From: DASZUK01 sp963745595
GTDB taxonomy: Bacteria; Actinomycetota; Acidimicrobiia; Acidimicrobiales; RAAP-2
NCBI GenBank assembly: GCA_963745595.1
Contig: CAVUYB010000007.1
Span: 186,001-250,000, forward strand
Direction of reading: 5' to 3'
Length of the DNA stretch: 64,000 bases
In this document: positions 1-9,368 of the stretch, piece by piece
How the letters are laid out: each line of letters opens with the position of its first letter
How positions within the stretch are numbered: the stretch's first letter is position 1
Made by a program: the position numbers and the translations under genes
The notes under the pieces: generated by a model
Databases searched by the model: none
What the model saw: the letters and a program-made list of their open reading frames with translations, nothing else
What the model was told of the DNA's origin: nothing

Positions 1-100
1 TCGAGCTCGATGCCATCGGCGAGATGTAGACGGCGACCGCCACCGTCAACAACGAGAGGACGACCGTGATCGCCGAGAATCGACTACGTAGGGCGTGCAT
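1..100 (-). CDS. Partial membrane or secreted protein, N-terminus only
   Basis: The last gene of the leftward polysaccharide operon; only its first 33 codons lie in the window. Reading leftward from the ATG at 98-100, the product begins MHALRSRFSAITVV and continues as a hydrophobic stretch of about 20 residues, which fits a signal peptide or first membrane helix. An AGGAGG-type ribosome site lies about 11 bases before the ATG. The start overlaps the 3' end of the upstream glycosyltransferase gene by 17 bases, so the two are translationally coupled. Function cannot be judged from this fragment; a secreted or membrane partner of the synthase is a reasonable guess. Confidence 0.5.
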   Translation of the reverse strand, partial: MHALRSRFSAITVVLSLLTVAVAVYISPMASSS

Positions 101-1601
101 CGTAAAGAGTTCCTCCTACCACCATGATCAGGGCCAAGACGATGGGCAACAGAGCTCGGACGTTCGGAAGGGCCCGTCCTTCAGTCGCCACCGGCGGCGA
201 CAACGCGGCCGGTGGCGATACCAACGCGACACCGGGGTGCCCGGGACCGGCCGAACCGACGACTGCCGCCTCCAGAGGCGGCCCGGACGTCGCGGCGGAC
301 CCACCCGGACCGGGCGGCGCGCCGTGAAGAACGTCGTCCACCGCCGGCCCCGAGTCGCCCGAGTCGTAGGCGTTCTCCCTCGTCCCCCAGCTGCCCTGGT
401 GGGCCAACCGGACGAAGCCGACCATGCGGATCGGCATGAGCACGAGCGTGCTGAACATCACGAAGAACGGCATCCGGAACACGTCGGAAGGAACCTGTTC
501 GAGATGGCGCTGCTGCCGCAGGCACATGGACAGCGTCGACGTGAGGACCGTCAGCGTCACGATCGCCAGGAACGGCGCAATGTCGCCGTGGAGGTGCGTG
601 AGCCCGCCGTAGAGGTTGTCCGTGTGGTGGTCGGTCGTGCGGATGACCCAGCCGAGCGCCGAACAGAGCCAGATGAACGGCAGGAGGATGTCGATGACGA
701 AGAAGAGCCCGAGAACCGGGGTGTGCCGAGCCATCCAGCGGAGCATCCGCAGCGTGTTGTACTGGCTCCCCCTGGCCCACCGGTACTGCTGTTTGACGAA
801 CTTTCGGAAACTCGTCGGCGCGTCGGTGTAAACGAGGCTCGTCGACTGGTAGACGGTCCGGTACCCCTGCTTGAGGGTGAGGTTGGTCAGCGTCCGATCG
901 TCGGAGACCTCCATGAACACGCCGAGGAACTCTTCGGTCATGAACGGCTCCATCGCCTCTTCGAGCACCGACCGGCGAAAGGCGATCGTCCGCCCGGGCA
1001 AGCACCCGACCTGGCCGAGGGCGCTCTGGGCCGGCATCGAGTACATCGCCCGGCTGTTCTCGATCCAATCGGCCCACCGGGTGAGGAAGCACCGCTGTGG
1101 GTCGAGGATCCTCTGGCGGGTGGTCACGCCGCCGATCGCCTCGTCGGCGAACGGCTTGACCAGTTCGGTCAGCGTGGCCTCCGTCCAAATGGTGTCGCTG
1201 TCGACCAGCACGACGATGTCGCCGATCGCCTCGGCGACACCGACGCGGACGGCGTTGCGCTTGCCGGCTACCGGCGTCCACCGCCATTCGACGGCGTCGA
1301 ACTCGCTACAGACCTCCTCGAGACCGATGTTCCGTGGACCGTTGATGACCACCAGGATCTGGGTCGGCGCCTGCTCGACGATCAGCGTCAGCACGTCTCG
1401 GAAGAGGTCGAGCGGTTCGTCGACGACCGGGATGACCACCGTCGTCGAGGTGACGAACGGCTCCGGCCAGGGCCGGTAGCGGCGAGAGAGCATCACCTTC
1501 ACCAACCACACCATCCACGTGAGCATGACGAAGACGGTGAAGAGGTAGAGACGCTCGTGCTCGTGGATCGACTGGCGGAGCTCGAGCAGGGCGACGATCA
1601 T
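84..1601 (-). CDS. Hyaluronan-synthase-like processive glycosyltransferase (GT2), membrane protein
   Basis: A 505-residue GT2 protein of the hyaluronan/cellulose synthase type, which polymerises sugars from UDP-sugars and usually exports the chain. Visible features are an N-terminal membrane helix (about residues 18-37), a GT2 core with DSD at 134-136, an acidic D234-D235 pair in the catalytic-base region, the processivity motif Q-Q-Y-R-W at 271-275, then three or four membrane helices (about 290-320, 340-360, 380-405, near 485). An AAGGAGA ribosome site precedes the ATG. It lies 52 bases after UDP-glucose dehydrogenase, which makes UDP-glucuronate, one of the two hyaluronan precursors. A uronic-acid-containing polymer is therefore inferred; hyaluronan itself is not shown, and a related polymer is equally possible. 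Confidence 0.8.
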   Translation of the reverse strand: MIVALLELRQSIHEHERLYLFTVFVMLTWMVWLVKVMLSRRYRPWPEPFVTSTTVVIPVVDEPLDLFRDVLTLIVEQAPTQILVVINGPRNIGLEEVCSEFDAVEWRWTPVAGKRNAVRVGVAEAIGDIVVLVDSDTIWTEATLTELVKPFADEAIGGVTTRQRILDPQRCFLTRWADWIENSRAMYSMPAQSALGQVGCLPGRTIAFRRSVLEEAMEPFMTEEFLGVFMEVSDDRTLTNLTLKQGYRTVYQSTSLVYTDAPTSFRKFVKQQYRWARGSQYNTLRMLRWMARHTPVLGLFFVIDILLPFIWLCSALGWVIRTTDHHTDNLYGGLTHLHGDIAPFLAIVTLTVLTSTLSMCLRQQRHLEQVPSDVFRMPFFVMFSTLVLMPIRMVGFVRLAHQGSWGTRENAYDSGDSGPAVDDVLHGAPPGPGGSAATSGPPLEAAVVGSAGPGHPGVALVSPPAALSPPVATEGRALPNVRALLPIVLALIMVVGGTLYDARPT

Positions 1602-1653
1602 CGGGTCTCCTTCTCGTCCAGATCTGTTCGCCGGAAGGGTGGACGTCGATCGA

Positions 1654-3115
1654 TCAGACGGTCGACACCGGCTGGTCGGTGGCGACGGCCACCACCGAGG
1701 CCCTCGGTCCCTGCGGCTGCTGCAGGGCGTCGACGGCCCACGCGTCGACGGCAGCGGTGACCGGGCGCCGGACCCGGGGGCGACCGATGCCCACGTAGCG
1801 GAAGCCGGCCTGGGCGACGACGGGCGGGCTGAAGACGTTGCGGCAGTCGTAGAAGACGTCGCCCCGCATGACGTTGGCCAACGACGTCAGGTCGAGGGCG
1901 AGGAACTGCGGCCACTCGGTCGCCACGACGACGGCGTCCGCGCCGGTCGCCGCCCGCTCAGGGTCCGGCATGATCCGGATGTCGTGCCCGTCGGGCACGG
2001 CCGTGACCATCGGGTCGTACGCGGTGACGAACGCTCCTCGCTCGGCCAGCCGGAACGCGACGTCGAGGGCCGGGGAGTCTCGGAGGTCGTCCGTCCCGGG
2101 CTTGAACGCCAGCCCGAGCAGGCAGATCCGGGAGCCCCGAAGCGTCTTGAGCTGCCGGAGCAACTCGGCGACGACGGCCTGCCGCTGCAGGGTGTTCACG
2201 CTCATCGTCGCTTGCAGCAGCGGCGGCTGGTAGCCGTACTCGGCGGCCGTGCCGACGAGGGCCGCCAGGTCCTTTCCGAAGCACGAGCCGCCCCAACCGA
2301 GGCCGGCGTTCAGGAAACGCCCACCGATCCGGTCGTCGAGGCCCATGCCGGCCGTCACTTCGGTGACATCGGCCCCGACGTAGTCGCACAGCCGGGCGAT
2401 CTCGTTGGCGAAGCTGATCTTGGTGGCCAGGAAGGCGTTGGACGCGTACTTGATCATCTCGGCCGTCGTCATCCTGGCCTGCAGCAGCGGCACCGGGTCC
2501 CGAGCGCCGACGTCGCCGGGGATCTTCTGCTCGAGGATCGGCCGGTACACCTCGGCCACCCGTCGGATGGCCGCCGGGTCGTCGCTCCCGAGGACGACCC
2601 GGTCCGGGTGCAGGTAGTCCTGGACGGCGCTCCCCTCCTGGAGGAACTCCGGGTTGGACACCAGGCTGAACAGCTCGTCCGCATGTGCCGTGCTCGGCGA
2701 GGTCCTCGATCATCGCCCCCAGCCAGTAACCGGTGCCGATCGGCACGGTGCTCTTCGTGACGATGATGTGATGCTGGCGAAGGTGTCGGGCGATCAGCCG
2801 TGCCACCGACTGCATGGCCGACATGTCCGGGTTTCCGGTCGGCCCGGGGGGCGTGCCGACGCAGACGAAGACGATGTCGGACTCGTCCATGGCCAAACCG
2901 AAGTCGTCCGTGAAACGCAGCGATCCGTCGTCGAGCGTCTGCCGGAGGAGACGGTCCAGGCCGGGCTCGTGGAACGGGGCCTGGCCACTGGCCAGTTGTT
3001 CGAGGCGGCCGCGATCCGATTCCACCGCCACCACGGCGTTCCCGACGTGGGCGAGGCAGGCGGCTACGACGGAGCCCACATAGCCACTCCCGACAACTGC
3101 GACGCGCTCGCCCAT
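1654..3115 (-). pseudogene. UDP-glucose 6-dehydrogenase, frameshifted
   Basis: UDP-glucose/GDP-mannose dehydrogenase family; oxidises UDP-glucose to UDP-glucuronate with two NAD+. The N-terminal half carries the Rossmann motif GSGYVG and the conserved CVGTPP and TKSTVPIGT segments. The second half carries SNPEFLQEGSAV and the catalytic cysteine in GWGGSCFGKD. The halves are in different frames. Around 2680 the text reads ...AEHG then shifts to ...ADELFSLVSNPEF, consistent with one extra base (an A in GGCACATGCG). Both halves are otherwise fully conserved, so a sequencing error or a very recent mutation is more likely than decay. Start: the second of two tandem ATGs (3115), 5 bases from GGAG; 3118 is the alternative. 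It is first in an operon with the synthase. Confidence 0.8.
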
Positions 3116-3118
3116 CAT

Positions 3119-3682
3119 CTCTCCTTCAAAGGTCTCGGTGAGCTCAGTAACTTGTGATTCGAATATCAAGCTGTCCGATAGGGACAATTCAACCAACTAG
3201 TGAACAACTGATGAACAACTCGTCCAGACCGCGAATGATGCGGACGGTGAGTTACCGCCGAGTGATGCATGTCACCGCTCAGGTGACGCTCATTAGTGCG
3301 CCACAGGCGCGCGGCACCGACACTTTCCCCTTCGACTTGACTCCAATACGCGAGCACCTTCTCGCCAGGTGCTCATCGAATTGTGGATCGACGCCGCTAC
3401 GGACGCCTGCGCCGATCCAACAGTGGAATCTCCTCCTATCGTTCCGTTCGGTAACCAGGCTGACCACGTGGGTCCCTTGGCTTTGCGTCCCCGCCTTGCG
3501 ACGGGTTTGCCGTTTGTCGCTGGAACCGACAACCCATTGTCCGGGCTGCCGTGGGTGGAAGGTAACACACCTCGGACGCGGATGCAACGGGTATCTTGCC
3601 TGCCTCGATGGGGACTGATGCCGGGTGGCTCCGGGGTGGGACGCGTCCGCGTCCACCGGAAGGGGCGGGCGTCAGCCGGTCG
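3119..3682. other. 564-bp non-coding gap between GH26-like gene and UDP-glucose dehydrogenase
   Basis: I see no credible gene here. The G+C is visibly lower than in flanking genes and the possible frames have no family resemblance. It holds the promoter and 11-base repeats listed separately and an inverted repeat GTCACC-5-GGTGAC at 3271-3287. An 11-base tandem repeat (GTCAGCCGGTC twice, about 3671-3692) runs over the end of the upstream gene. Confidence 0.5.
3160..3220 (-). promoter_or_regulatory. Candidate PHO-box-like triple repeat and promoter for UDP-glucose dehydrogenase
   Basis: On the minus strand three heptamers occur at exact 11-base spacing: GTTCATC (3216-3210), GTTCACT (3205-3199) and GGTTGAA (3194-3188), joined by AGTT linkers. 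This matches the layout of actinobacterial PhoP boxes, which are 11-base direct repeat units with a GTTCACC core. The last unit abuts a possible -35 (TTGTCC, 3187-3182), with a weak -10 TATTCG 16 bases on (3165-3160). The repeats are seen directly; PhoP binding is inferred. Confidence 0.4.
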
Positions 3683-4738
3683 TCAGCCGGTCGTCGGATC
3701 GAGCTTGGCGGTCGGGCGGAAACTCGGGCTGTCGGCGAGCTGATGGAAAGCCTCTTGCGAAGTAGATGAAGTCGTCGACTGCCAATCGCAGGACGCGGGC
3801 GGAGACGGAAGATTGAAATAGACGAGAGCGCGAAGTCGGGGGAACTGGCCGAGCGCGTTTGCTTCCCCGCTGAACCACGAGGCCTTTCGCCCCGGATCGT
3901 GTGGATCTTCGACGGTGCCGTACTCGGACAGCATGAGGGGGAGGTCCCCGAAGCCTTGAGCGGTAATCCACTGGTAGAACGGGCGGACCATCGCCGAAAA
4001 GGACAGCCACGTCTCCTTCCGGCAGGAAGCCCAGTTGTACGGGTCCCAAGAGATCCAGTCCACGTACTGTCGGCCCGGCCAGAGCTCGGGGTACGTGCGA
4101 TGCCAGTAGCTGTCGTTCAGGCCCATGACCGTCCACACCCACTCGACGTTCGTCGCGCCGGCCTTGACGATGACGTCGTGGACGTGCCGGAAGGCCGCGG
4201 CGAACTGACTGGCCGTGCCCGTGATCCCGACGAGCCGTTCGGGCTCGTAGGAGAAGGAGAGCAGGACCGGCTCTCCCAATGCCCGCAACCGTTGCCCTTC
4301 GGCCCTGATGATTTGGTCCTGGTCACCGGCGGCGATGGACGCCCACGAGACCGGCCGCCCGGCGGAGGTGATCGGCTTCCAACCGATCATGAGGAGATGG
4401 CCTTCGTGGGCCAGTTGGGTCTCTTCGACCGTCGGAAACGTGTCGTTCCACACGTGGTACGTGTGGACGATGTCGAGACGCCGATCGGCGGCCGCCGACG
4501 CCGCGCCGACCGCCGAGATCAACGACTGGTCACCCGGGTCGAGCGCTTCTCCCCACCACCGTCCGCACGTGGGAACGCTGGGGGCGACGACCCGGCAGGC
4601 GATTGGCGGCGGTGCCGCCGCCGCGGCCGGAGCGAAGAACAGGCCGGCCGCCGACAGGAGAAGGAGGCAGGCACCGAAGAGCCTCGGTGCGGCGACGCTG
4701 ACGTCCCTGCGGACGATCATCGGCGCTGACGCTAACAC
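3683..4738 (-). CDS. Secreted glycoside hydrolase, GH26-like (beta-mannanase family)
   Basis: A 351-residue exported protein with a clear signal peptide (arginines near residue 10, a leucine/alanine-rich core to about residue 38, then AAAAAPPP). The mature part resembles GH26 TIM-barrel hydrolases. Candidate catalytic glutamates are in LLSFSYEPE (acid/base) and LMLSEYGT (nucleophile), with an aromatic WDPYNW segment between them. Start is ATG 4738; an internal ATG at 4720 would give a shorter signal peptide. It ends a run of leftward glycosyltransferase genes, 6 bases after the GT2 at 4745, so it may trim or release the polysaccharide. Substrate is unknown. Confidence 0.7.
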   Translation of the reverse strand: MLASAPMIVRRDVSVAAPRLFGACLLLLSAAGLFFAPAAAAAPPPIACRVVAPSVPTCGRWWGEALDPGDQSLISAVGAASAAADRRLDIVHTYHVWNDTFPTVEETQLAHEGHLLMIGWKPITSAGRPVSWASIAAGDQDQIIRAEGQRLRALGEPVLLSFSYEPERLVGITGTASQFAAAFRHVHDVIVKAGATNVEWVWTVMGLNDSYWHRTYPELWPGRQYVDWISWDPYNWASCRKETWLSFSAMVRPFYQWITAQGFGDLPLMLSEYGTVEDPHDPGRKASWFSGEANALGQFPRLRALVYFNLPSPPASCDWQSTTSSTSQEAFHQLADSPSFRPTAKLDPTTG

Positions 4739-4744
4739 GGTCGG

Positions 4745-5632
4745 TCAGCGGTGCAGCGTGACGTTGACGCAGGCCATCACGAACCGGACGCCGAGAACTA
4801 CGGCGGCGGCGGGAAGGGCGACGCGTCGCCATCCCGTCGTCGTGCGGTTGGCGAACCGCAGCGCGGAGCGGTGGTGGGCGACGACCATCCGGTAGGGATG
4901 GCGGGAGCGGGAGACACCCTCGGCGTGCGTGACGACGGCAGCCGGCTGCACGCCGACGACCCAGCCGGCCTGCTTGGCTCGCCAGCACAGGTCCATGTCC
5001 TCGGCGAACATGAAGTACGACTCGTCGAACCCGCCCAGCTCGTCCAGGGCTGACCGCCGGGCCAGGAAGCAGGCGCCGGAGACCCAGTCGGCCTCGCCCT
5101 TCCCGCCGCCGCCGCCGTCCATCGGCCGGTAACGACGACTGAACCGGTTGTCGGGTTTGAAGATGGCCAGGAGCGCGTGGCCGGCCGCGTCGACCATCGA
5201 CGGGAAGGCCCGGACCGACGGGTACGTCGCCCCGTCGGGGGTGAGGATGCGCGGACCGACGATGGCCCAGGCCGGCTCGGCGTCGAGGGCCGCGACGAGC
5301 GACGAGACCGCGCCGGGGTGAAGACGGAGGTCGGGGTTGCAGACGAGGACCATCTCGACCGCGCCGTCGTCGCCATCGGGAGCGAGGGCCGCGATGCCGC
5401 GGTTGGCGCCGGCGCCGTAGCCGAGGTTGTTCCCGGTGACGAGCAACGGTACCGACAGATCGGCGTCGGCCAGCGCCTGGCGGGTCGGGTCGGCGGGGCC
5501 GTTCTCGACGACGACGACCTCGGCGACCCGCTCGTCGAGCAGCGACCGGACGCAGTCCGCGAGCACGTCCGCCGCGCGGTAGTCGACGACGACCGCCGCC
5601 ACCCGACCGGCGCCGGTCGCCCCCGGGGACAT
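4745..5632 (-). CDS. Glycosyltransferase family 2, rhamnosyltransferase-like (WbbL type)
   Basis: A 295-residue cytoplasmic or peripheral GT2 enzyme. It has the nucleotide-binding start (AAVVVDYRAADVLADCV), an NPD motif in VLVCNPDLRL, and the acceptor-side signature ED-MDLCWRAKQAGW typical of WbbL-like dTDP-rhamnose transferases. A hydrophobic C-terminal segment (about 270-290) may attach it to the membrane. The dTDP-rhamnose genes rmlB and rmlD lie upstream on the same strand and support rhamnose as donor. The ATG lies two bases after the stop of the previous GT2, so co-translation is likely. The exact donor and acceptor are inferred. Confidence 0.75.
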   Translation of the reverse strand: MSPGATGAGRVAAVVVDYRAADVLADCVRSLLDERVAEVVVVENGPADPTRQALADADLSVPLLVTGNNLGYGAGANRGIAALAPDGDDGAVEMVLVCNPDLRLHPGAVSSLVAALDAEPAWAIVGPRILTPDGATYPSVRAFPSMVDAAGHALLAIFKPDNRFSRRYRPMDGGGGGKGEADWVSGACFLARRSALDELGGFDESYFMFAEDMDLCWRAKQAGWVVGVQPAAVVTHAEGVSRSRHPYRMVVAHHRSALRFANRTTTGWRRVALPAAAVVLGVRFVMACVNVTLHR

Positions 5633-5634
5633 GG

Positions 5635-6357
<723 letters not shown>

Positions 6358-6375
6358 CTCCCCCCGCTTTCCTCG

Positions 6376-7392
6376 TCACGCCCCATCATCTCCCGGTCCG
6401 ACACCGGACGACCCGGTGTCGGGGAGCCCAGCCCCGGGCAGTCCAGCCCGGGGCCGCCCCACGTCGGGCAGCCCGGCGAGATAGGCAACCGTCCGAGCCA
6501 ATCCCACGTCGAGGTCGACCCGCGGCTCCCACCCGAGGACCCGGCGGGCCAACCCGATGTCCGGGCAGCGCCGGGTCGGGTCGTCGGTGGGCAGCGGCCG
6601 GTGCTCGATGACCGAAGACGACCCGGTGGCGGCGATGACCTCGTGGGCCAGGTCGAGCACGGTCCGCTCGTCGGGGTTCCCGATGTTGACCGGTCCGGTC
6701 TCCTCCGAGTCCAGGAGAGCGAGCAACCCGGCCACCAGGTCGTCGACGTAGCACAGGCTCCGGGTCTGCGACCCGTCCCCGTAGACGGTCAGCGGCTGCC
6801 CGGCGAGGGCTTGGACGACGAAGTTCGAGACGACCCGGCCGTCCCCGGGCGACAACCGGGGGCCGTAGGTGTTGAAGATCCGGGCGATCCTCACCGGGAC
6901 CCCCCGGGCCCGGTGGGTGGCCATCGTCAGCGCCTCGGCGAACCGCTTCGCCTCGTCGTAGACGCTGCGAAGGCCCACCGGATCGACGTTCCCGCGGTAC
7001 TGCTCCACCTGAGGGTGGACCATCGGTTCCCCGTAGACCTCGCTGGTAGAGGCCAGGAGGAACCGGGCCCCCGACCGCTCGGCCACCTCCAGCAGCCGAC
7101 GGGTCCCTTCGCTGCCGACCGCCAGGGTGGCCAACGGCCGCTCGAGGAAGGCCGGCGGCGACGCCGGGCTCGCCAGGTTGCAGACCGCGTCGAACGCGCC
7201 GTCGACCGCGACGTCCTGGCTGACGTCGGCCTCGACGAACGTGAACCGGGCCTGGTCGTCCAGCTGGACCAGGTTCTCCAGCCGACCGGTCGACAGGTCG
7301 TCGATGCAGACGACGACGTCGCCGCGCCCGACCAGACGGTCGCAGAGATGGGACCCCACGAACCCGGCACCGCCGGCGACGAGCACCCTCAT
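6376..7392 (-). CDS. Extended SDR, UDP-glucuronate decarboxylase-like
   Basis: A 338-residue NAD-dependent sugar-nucleotide SDR. Seen: GGAGFVGSH at residues 7-15, a serine/threonine pair in LLASTSEVYGEP, the catalytic Y-x-x-x-K in YDEAKRFAEAL, and RIFNTYGPR. This pattern is typical of UDP-glucuronate decarboxylase (UDP-xylose synthase). It would act on the product of the UDP-glucose dehydrogenase nearby; a UDP-glucose 4-epimerase-type activity is the alternative. The last 35 residues are a Gly/Pro-rich tail (GLPGAGLPDTG) not expected in the family. They look like unstructured, repeat-derived sequence and chance to contain LPDTG. Confidence 0.7.
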   Translation of the reverse strand: MRVLVAGGAGFVGSHLCDRLVGRGDVVVCIDDLSTGRLENLVQLDDQARFTFVEADVSQDVAVDGAFDAVCNLASPASPPAFLERPLATLAVGSEGTRRLLEVAERSGARFLLASTSEVYGEPMVHPQVEQYRGNVDPVGLRSVYDEAKRFAEALTMATHRARGVPVRIARIFNTYGPRLSPGDGRVVSNFVVQALAGQPLTVYGDGSQTRSLCYVDDLVAGLLALLDSEETGPVNIGNPDERTVLDLAHEVIAATGSSSVIEHRPLPTDDPTRRCPDIGLARRVLGWEPRVDLDVGLARTVAYLAGLPDVGRPRAGLPGAGLPDTGSSGVGPGDDGA

Positions 7393-7402
7393 GCGACGAC
7401 GT

Positions 7403-8299
7403 TCATGCGAGGGCCTTCACGAGCCGGTCGAGCCCGTCCTCCCACGGCGGGAGGAGCGGGAAGGCGCCGAGCCGGAGCGCGGCGTTGTCGAGCACGGAGT
7501 TGGCCGGTCGCGGCGCCGGGCGGGGTGGATCGAGGTCGGCGGTGGCGATCGGCTCGACCCGGCCGCCGTCGTGGCCGGCGGCGGCGAGAACGGCGCGGAC
7601 GAAGCCGAACCACGTCGTCGCGCCCTGGTTGGTCACGTGGTGGACGCCGGGCCGCCGGTCGGTGGCGAGCGTGACGACGGCGGCCGCCAGGTCGGCGGTG
7701 AACGTCGGGCAGCCGTGCTGGTCGTCGACGAAACGGAGCGGCCCGTCGCCGGCACCGAGGCGGAGGGCGGTCTTGACCATGTTGGCGCCGTGGGCACCGC
7801 AGACCCACGACGTGCGGACGATCGTCGAGCCGGGCGGGCACTCGCGCTCGCCGCCGAGCTTGCTCCGACCGTAGGCGGACAGCGGGTTCGTCTCGTCCCA
7901 CTCGACGTACGGCCGCGGCGACCGGCCGTCGAAGACGTAGTCGGTCGAGACGTAGACGAGATGGGCGCCCGATCGCTCGGCGGCCTCGGCGACGTGGCGG
8001 GTGCCGAGGGCGTTGACGGCCCAAGCCCGGTCGGGGTCGGTCTCGCAGGCGTCGACCGCGGTCCACGCCCCGGCGTGGACGACGACGTCGGGTCGCAGCC
8101 CGTCGACCGCCGCGAGGACGGCCCCGCGGTCGTCGACGGGCAGGGCGGCGTGGTCGAGCCCCACGACGTCGACGGCCGGACCGGGACCGTCGGGCCCGTA
8201 GAGCGAGCAGCGCCGGCCGCCGGCCGGGACGGTGCCACCGAAGGCGTCGACCAGGTCGCGGCCGAGCTGCCCCCCGGCGCCGGTCACGAGGACGTTCAC
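7403..8299 (-). CDS. rfbD: dTDP-4-dehydrorhamnose reductase
   Basis: Last step of dTDP-L-rhamnose synthesis: NAD(P)H reduction of dTDP-4-dehydro-L-rhamnose. With the GTG start at 8299 the product is about 298 residues, the usual RmlD length. It begins VNVLVTGAGGQLGRDL and contains VYVSTDYVFDG and the Y-x-x-x-K in SAYGRSKLGGE. An ATG at 8389 is in frame but would overlap rfbB and add residues lacking in the family, so GTG 8299 is preferred. It lies 49 bases downstream of rfbB and 10 bases before the next SDR, in the same transcription unit. Confidence 0.85.
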   Translation of the reverse strand: MNVLVTGAGGQLGRDLVDAFGGTVPAGGRRCSLYGPDGPGPAVDVVGLDHAALPVDDRGAVLAAVDGLRPDVVVHAGAWTAVDACETDPDRAWAVNALGTRHVAEAAERSGAHLVYVSTDYVFDGRSPRPYVEWDETNPLSAYGRSKLGGERECPPGSTIVRTSWVCGAHGANMVKTALRLGAGDGPLRFVDDQHGCPTFTADLAAAVVTLATDRRPGVHHVTNQGATTWFGFVRAVLAAAGHDGGRVEPIATADLDPPRPAPRPANSVLDNAALRLGAFPLLPPWEDGLDRLVKALA

Positions 8300-8348
8300 C
8301 AGCTGGTCACCGTCGTCGAGCGATCGGGGCGAGCGGTCGAGCGAGCGG

Positions 8349-9356
8349 TCAGCGGTTCCCGCCCCAACCGGCCTCGACGACCGGGGCACGGTCGAGCAAC
8401 GGCTCCCACCACGTCCGGTGGTCGGCGTACCAGCGGACCGTCTCGGCGAGCCCCTCGGCGAACGGCACGTCGGGGCGCCAGCCGAGCTGCTTCTCGATCT
8501 TGGTCGAGTCGAGCAGGTAGCGGCGGTCGTGGCCGGGCCGGTCGGGGACGATCTCCTTCAGCGACGACGGCTGGCCGAGCGTGCCGAGGACGAGGTCGGC
8601 GATCTCTTCGATGCTCGCCTCGATCCCGCTGCCGACGTGGTACGTCTCGCCGAGCTGGCCGCCGAGCAGGACGGCCTCGACGGCCCGGCAGTGGTCGCGG
8701 ACGTGGAGCCACTCCCGGCGGTTCTGCGTCGACGCGTAGAGCGGCAGCGACCGGTCGTCGAGGGCGTGGGTCGTGAAGAGCGGGATGACCTTCTCGGGGA
8801 ACTGGTACGGCCCGTAGTTGTTGCAGCAGTTCGTGATCGTCACCGGCAGCTCGAACGTCTCGAAGTAGGCGCGCACGGCGTGGTCGGCGCCGGCCTTCGA
8901 CGCGTTGTACGGCGTCCGCGGCCGGTACGGGCTGTCCTCGTCGAACCGCTCGTCGGTATCGAGCGGCAGGTCGCCGTAGACCTCGCAGGTCGAGATGTGG
9001 TGGAACCGGCCGACGCCGTGACGACGGGCGGCCTCGAGCATCGACTGGGTGCCGAGCACGTTCGTCCGGAAGAAGAGGCCCGGGTCGAGCACGGCCAGCG
9101 AGTTGTGGGACTCGGCGGCGAAGTGGACGATCGTGTCGATCGCGTGGTCCTCGAGCGTCCGGATGGCGCCGTCGAGGTCGCAGACGTCGCCGTGGACGAA
9201 GGCGATCCGGTCCTCGACGTCGGCCAGGTTGGGGCGGTTCCCGGCGTAGGTGAGGGCGTCGAAGGCGACGACGTGGTCGCCGGGGTGCGCCTCGGTCCAG
9301 TACCGCACGAAGTTGGAGCCGATGAAGCCGGCGCCGCCGGTCACGAGCAGTCGCAT
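8349..9356 (-). CDS. rfbB: dTDP-glucose 4,6-dehydratase
   Basis: Converts dTDP-glucose to dTDP-4-dehydro-6-deoxyglucose, the committed step to dTDP-rhamnose. The 335-residue protein has GGAGFIGSN at the N-terminus, HFAAESHN, the catalytic TCEVYGD segment and Y-x-x-x-K in YNASKAGADH, followed by TNCCNNYGPYQFPEK. These are diagnostic for RmlB. rfbA and rfbC are not in this window, so the pathway is split. It sits 12 bases after birA, on the same strand as the glycosyltransferases. Confidence 0.93.
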   Translation of the reverse strand: MRLLVTGGAGFIGSNFVRYWTEAHPGDHVVAFDALTYAGNRPNLADVEDRIAFVHGDVCDLDGAIRTLEDHAIDTIVHFAAESHNSLAVLDPGLFFRTNVLGTQSMLEAARRHGVGRFHHISTCEVYGDLPLDTDERFDEDSPYRPRTPYNASKAGADHAVRAYFETFELPVTITNCCNNYGPYQFPEKVIPLFTTHALDDRSLPLYASTQNRREWLHVRDHCRAVEAVLLGGQLGETYHVGSGIEASIEEIADLVLGTLGQPSSLKEIVPDRPGHDRRYLLDSTKIEKQLGWRPDVPFAEGLAETVRWYADHRTWWEPLLDRAPVVEAGWGGNR

Positions 9357-9368
9357 AAGGCGGACAGC

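Noticed and set aside
3154..3743. Open frames of 60-155 codons in the gap upstream of UDP-glucose dehydrogenase
   Set aside because: They lack ribosome sites and family resemblance, and overlap each other on both strands. The tract looks regulatory.
6376..6480. LPDTG at the end of the UDP-glucuronate-decarboxylase-like protein as a sortase signal
   Set aside because: The protein is a cytoplasmic enzyme with no signal peptide, and no hydrophobic helix or basic tail follows the motif.
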